From contig NC_077232.1 of the NCBI RefSeq assembly GCF_027887165.1, forward strand, positions 57,996,706 to 58,060,705: a stretch of DNA of 64,000 nucleotides, given 5' to 3'. The notes under the pieces were generated by a model that saw nothing but the letters and a program-made list of their open reading frames with translations, was not told the origin of the DNA and made no database searches. This DNA is from Monodelphis domestica (Eukaryota; Chordata; Mammalia; Didelphimorphia; Didelphidae). Of this stretch, positions 42,301 to 47,100 are shown piece after piece (the stretch's first letter is position 1; every line of letters begins with the position of its first letter). Position numbers and translations under genes: made by a program.

Positions 42301-44115
42301 GTACAGCTCCGCGCTGGATTCTCCAGTGAAACCGCCCTGAGATGCCTTATCCTGGCAGTCTCCAGATCCCAAGGACCCTGGAGTGCCCCCCCAGACAGAG
42401 ATGCTCCCCACTCACTCGCTGTCCCGGTGAGCGCTCGGGTAGCTCACTCTGGTTTAGTGGGGGAGGTAGGGTGGGGGAAGGGCGGCTCAGTTCACTTTTC
42501 TGTGCAAGCTTTTCCTTCTTATTTTAGTGTGGAAATGTTCAAGCCCCATGTACCTTTGCCTCTGTGGGGGTACTGGGGAGTCCTTCTGTTCCTCCAAAGG
42601 TGATTTTATGCTCCTTTGATGTAGTCTATTTCGTTCGGTGCCGGGGAGAGGAAGCGTGTGGCGTCTAGATTGCAGCCATGATTACCCGGAAGTCTCCAAT
42701 TCTTTGCTATTATAAAGAGAGCAACTATAAATATTTTTGTACAATTAGGTCGTTTTTATTTTTTTTCCCTCTTGCTTTTAATTGCATTTGCCTAAGTCTT
42801 TGATGTCTCTAAGTGTACTCCTATGTACCCCTACACACTTATTAACATTGCCATCTTCATGGCCACATCATAGAGTGAACCATACCAATACAGGAGAACT
42901 GTATATAGTTCTTTACTCACAGCCATATAAACACAAGGAAAAAATATGTTTATAATATATTTAAGCATATGATATATTATAAACATTTAATATATAATTA
43001 TTTTATAAACATGTAATATGTGATAAGATGACATAAATATAACTAAAACAACCATTGAGTACTAGACTAGGTGCCCACATTTATTAGAGATCCGATTGGT
43101 CAATAACACTGGTGCCAAAATCAAGTAGTAATTTAGGAAACCTTGGGGGCCACATACTGATTTAGAAAAATAACACATTTGTTTTTGAAAATTACATATT
43201 TTTATTAATATAGGAATACATGAAAATCAGATAAGAACTAGATATAGTTAATATGTTAAAAGAAAATGTATTATTTTAATTTAGCACTTTTTAATTATGT
43301 ATTTATACATATATAAGACACATATGCATACAATTCAGATAGGAACTAGTGACTGGTAAAAAAAGATACATAAAATTTTATGTTTTAATATCAAATAGAT
43401 TCAAAATCATCATAAAACATGTCAGTGCAAAAAGATTCAAAATTAATCATTGTTTGCTGGAAACAGCATCTTTTGCCAGAAATTATTTTACCAATATTGT
43501 ATATAAGTTTTTGTCATATTTCAGGCCTCATTAATCTTGCCCTATGTGACATTATAATAGTCTTCAGTAATAAAAATAACTGCTCCCATAGGTATGTACT
43601 ACCAAACATTGCTAAGATTCTTGCAGCAAACATAAACTTTTGAACAAACAAAATTGGAGGTGGAAAGCATTTTTCTTTATGAGTCCTTTGGGATTGTCTT
43701 GGACCATTGTATTGCGAAGAATAGCTAAGTAATTCACAATTGCTTTTGCTGTGTACAATGTCTATGGTACCTTTTAGCAAAATGTAGTTTCCCTGATTAT
43801 CTCTTTTAGTTGGGCCCATTTTTGCTTTTGCTTTGTCTGAGATCATGATTGCTGTCCCTGCCTTTTTATATTTCCACTGAAGCATATTTGATGCTGAGCT
43901 AGCCCTTTATTTTAACTCTGTATTTCTTTTTTTTTCCAAATGTGACTATTATAAACAAATATTGTTGGATTCTTGTTTCTAATCCATTCTGCTATCCACT
44001 TCCATTTTATGTGTGAGTTCATCCTATTCACATTTACACTTTTGTTTACTGTGTATTTTCTACCATCTTATTTTCTTCTGTTTCTTCTCTCTTTTTATCC
44101 TATCTCAAAAGGTTT

Positions 44116-44166
<51 letters not shown>

Positions 44167-47100
44167 GGGGAAGGGAGGGTTTGGCTTCCCTTAATCTTCC
44201 CTCCCTTTTATCTTATCCCCTTCCCCTCCTATTTTCCTAAGGGCTAAAATAGATTTCTACATACAACTAAATGTGTACATGTATTCTTCCCTCTTTAATC
44301 AATTCTGCTGAGAATGAGGTTCAAGTAATGCCCACTCTCCACCCCTCCATTTTCCTCTCCACTGTAGTAGTTCCTCTTTAAAAGCCTATTTTATGTGAGA
44401 AAATTTTCTCTTCCACCTCTCTTTTTTCCCTGTATCCCAATGCATCCTACTTTCTAACCCTTTCAATTTTTTAGATCATCCTAACATAATGATTCACACA
44501 CATATCTTCTTTGTAAACCCCTTTTAACTAATAATAACAAAGTTCCCAGGAGTTATATGAATCATCTTTGCATAAAAAATGTAAACAGGTTAACATCATT
44601 GAATCCCTCATGATTTCTCTTTTTTATGTACTTTTCTTTGCTTCTCTTCAGTCTTGTGTTTGAATGTCAATTTTTCTATTAAGCTCTGGTCTTTTCATTA
44701 GGAATACTTGCAAGTTCTTTATTTCATTACATATCCATTTCCCCCCAGTTTTAGTGGGGAGGTTATCCTTGATTATAACCCTATCTCCTTTGCCTTCCAG
44801 AATATCTCATTCCAAGGCCTCAGTTCCCATTAAAATGGAAGCCAAAACTTATGTGATCTCGTCTGTGGCCCCATGTAGTTTCTTTCTAGCTGCTTGTACT
44901 ATTTTCTCCTTGATCTGTGAGTTCTGGAATTTAGCTATACTATTCCTGGGAGTTTTCATTTCTCTTTCAGGAGATGACTGGTGGAGCTTTCAACTTCATT
45001 CTGTTAGCAGGGCAGTTTTCCTTGATGATTTCTAGAAATGTGATGTCTAGGCTTTTAAAAAAATTAAAAGTATTTCCCCATGGTTATATGATTCATATCC
45101 TTCCCCTCCCCTTTTCCTTCCCTCCTCCCAGAGCCAACAAGCAATTCCACTGGCTTATACATATATTATCACTCAATACCTATTTCCATATTATTCATTT
45201 TTTAAAAGAGTAATTGTTTAAAAACTAAAACCCCAAATCCTATACCCTTATAAACAAGTGATAAATCATATGTTTTTCTTCTGCATTTCTACTCCCACAG
45301 TTCTTTCTCTGTATATGGATAATGTGCTTTCTTTTAAGTCCCTCGGGACTGTCCTGTAACACTGTATTGTTATTGGTAGCAAAGCTGATTACATTTGATC
45401 ATACCACAAAGTTTCACTTTCTGTATACAATGTTCTCCTGGTTCTGCTCATTTTGCTCTGCATCAGTTTGTGGAGGTCTTTCCAGTTTGTATAGAAATCA
45501 AGCAGTTCATCATTCCTTACAGCACAATAGTATTCCATCACCATCATATACCACAATTTGTTCAACCATTCCCCAATTGAGGGACACCCTCTCTTTTTCC
45601 AATTTTTTTTGCCACCACAAAGAGTGTGGCTATGAATATTTTTGTACAACTATTTTGTATAATCTCTTTGGGGTATAAAACCCAGGAGTGGTATGGCTGG
45701 ATCAAAGGACATGCATTCTTTTAAAGTCTTTTGGGCATAATTCCAAATTGCCTTCCAGAATGGTTGGATCGATTCACAACTCCACCAGCAATGTATTAGT
45801 GTTCCAATTTTGCCACATCCCCTCCAACATTTATTATTTTCCTTATCTGTCATATTGGCCAATGTGCTAGGTGTGAGGTAGTGCTTCAGAGTTGCTTTGA
45901 TTATTTGCATTTCTTCAATTAGGAGTAATTTAGAACACTTTTTCATGTGATTACTGATAGTTTTGATTTCTTCATCTGAAAACTGCCTATTTATCAGTGG
46001 GGGAATGGCTTGATTTATATATAACTTAGTTCCTTATAAATTTGAGAAATTAGACCTTTGTCAGATATTTTTGTTATAAAAATTTTCTCCCAGTTTGTTG
46101 CTTCTCTTCTAATTTTGGTTGCATTGGTTTTGTTTGTACAAACCCTTTTTAATTTAACATAATCAAAATTATTCATTTTACACCTTGTAATGTTCTCTTT
46201 ATCTTGCTTGGTCTTAAATTCTTATTTTTTACCCATAGATCTGACATTTATACTATTCTAGGTTTGAATTTATCTTGTTATATAGGTTGTGAGATGCTGA
46301 TCTAAACCTAATTTTTTCCATACTACTTTTTAATTATCCCAGAAGTTTTTGTCAAAGCTGGGGTCTTTGGGTTTATCAAACACTAGCTTGCTGAGGTCAT
46401 TTACCCCAAGCCTATTCCATTGATCCACCCTTTTTTTTTATCATGAATATCTGGTAGTCCAATAATTCTTATATTGTCTCTCCTTGTTCTATTTTCCAGG
46501 CCAGTTGTTTTTCCATTGAAATAGTTCGCGCTTTCTTCTCTTTTTATTCTTTTGAGCTTATTTTATTGTTTCTTGATGTCTCACTGATTCACTAATTTTC
46601 ACTCACCCAATTCCAATTTTTGAGAAATTATTTTCTTGCATGAGTTTTTTTACCTCTTTTTCCACTTCACCAGTTCTGATTTTTAGAGGATTCTTTTCTT
46701 CTGTGAATTTTTATGCCTCCTTTTCAATTTGACCAATTCTGTTGTTAAAAGTACTTTCTTCAGTATTTTTTGTGCCTCTCTTAGCAAACTGTTGATTCTC
46801 TTTTCATAACTTTCTTACATCACTCTCATTTCTTTCCCCACTTTTCTCTCTACCACTCATCTCTTTCCTCAACTTGTCCAGTTCTTTTTGGGATTGGGTC
46901 CAATTAAACATTTTTCTTTGAGGTTCTGGTTGTAGGATGTTTTCATATTACTTTCTTCTTCTGAGTTTATGTCTATTTTCCCTGCCATCACAGTAGCTTT
47001 TTATGATCACGTTTTGTTGTTGCTTTTATTTTTTCTCATGTAAAAATCAATGGACTGGCAAGTAGAATCCTGGATTCAAATCCTGCTTCAGACACTCACT

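Larger units (their letters stand above)
39733..42696 (-). mobile_element. Young L1, complete 5' end, 3' part missing, with 18-bp target duplication
   Basis: Reading on the minus strand: 5' UTR (42696 to 42064), ORF1, a spacer of 682 bp, then ORF2 cut in its endonuclease domain. The target duplication CAATTCTTTGCTATTATA is identical at 39715-39732 and 42697-42714. The host DNA on both sides is one older L1 tail. There is no poly(A) at the 3' junction, so this is not a standard 5'-truncated insertion. The 5' UTR is GC-rich with repeated CAGCTCCGC motifs. Confidence 0.93.
43670..46990 (-). mobile_element. Old L1 (ORF2 start, spacer, ORF1) interrupted by a second L1
   Basis: 43740-43900 reads on the minus strand as decayed endonuclease ([15 protein letters not shown]). 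It is followed by spacer and the ORF1 end to about 45053, and ORF1 sequence resumes near 46435. The L1 at 45056-46432 separates the halves. Many frameshifts, not functional. Confidence 0.75.

Noticed and set aside
43973..44240. Poly-Cys and poly-Val frames
   Set aside because: They result from the (GTT)n run in L1 spacer sequence.
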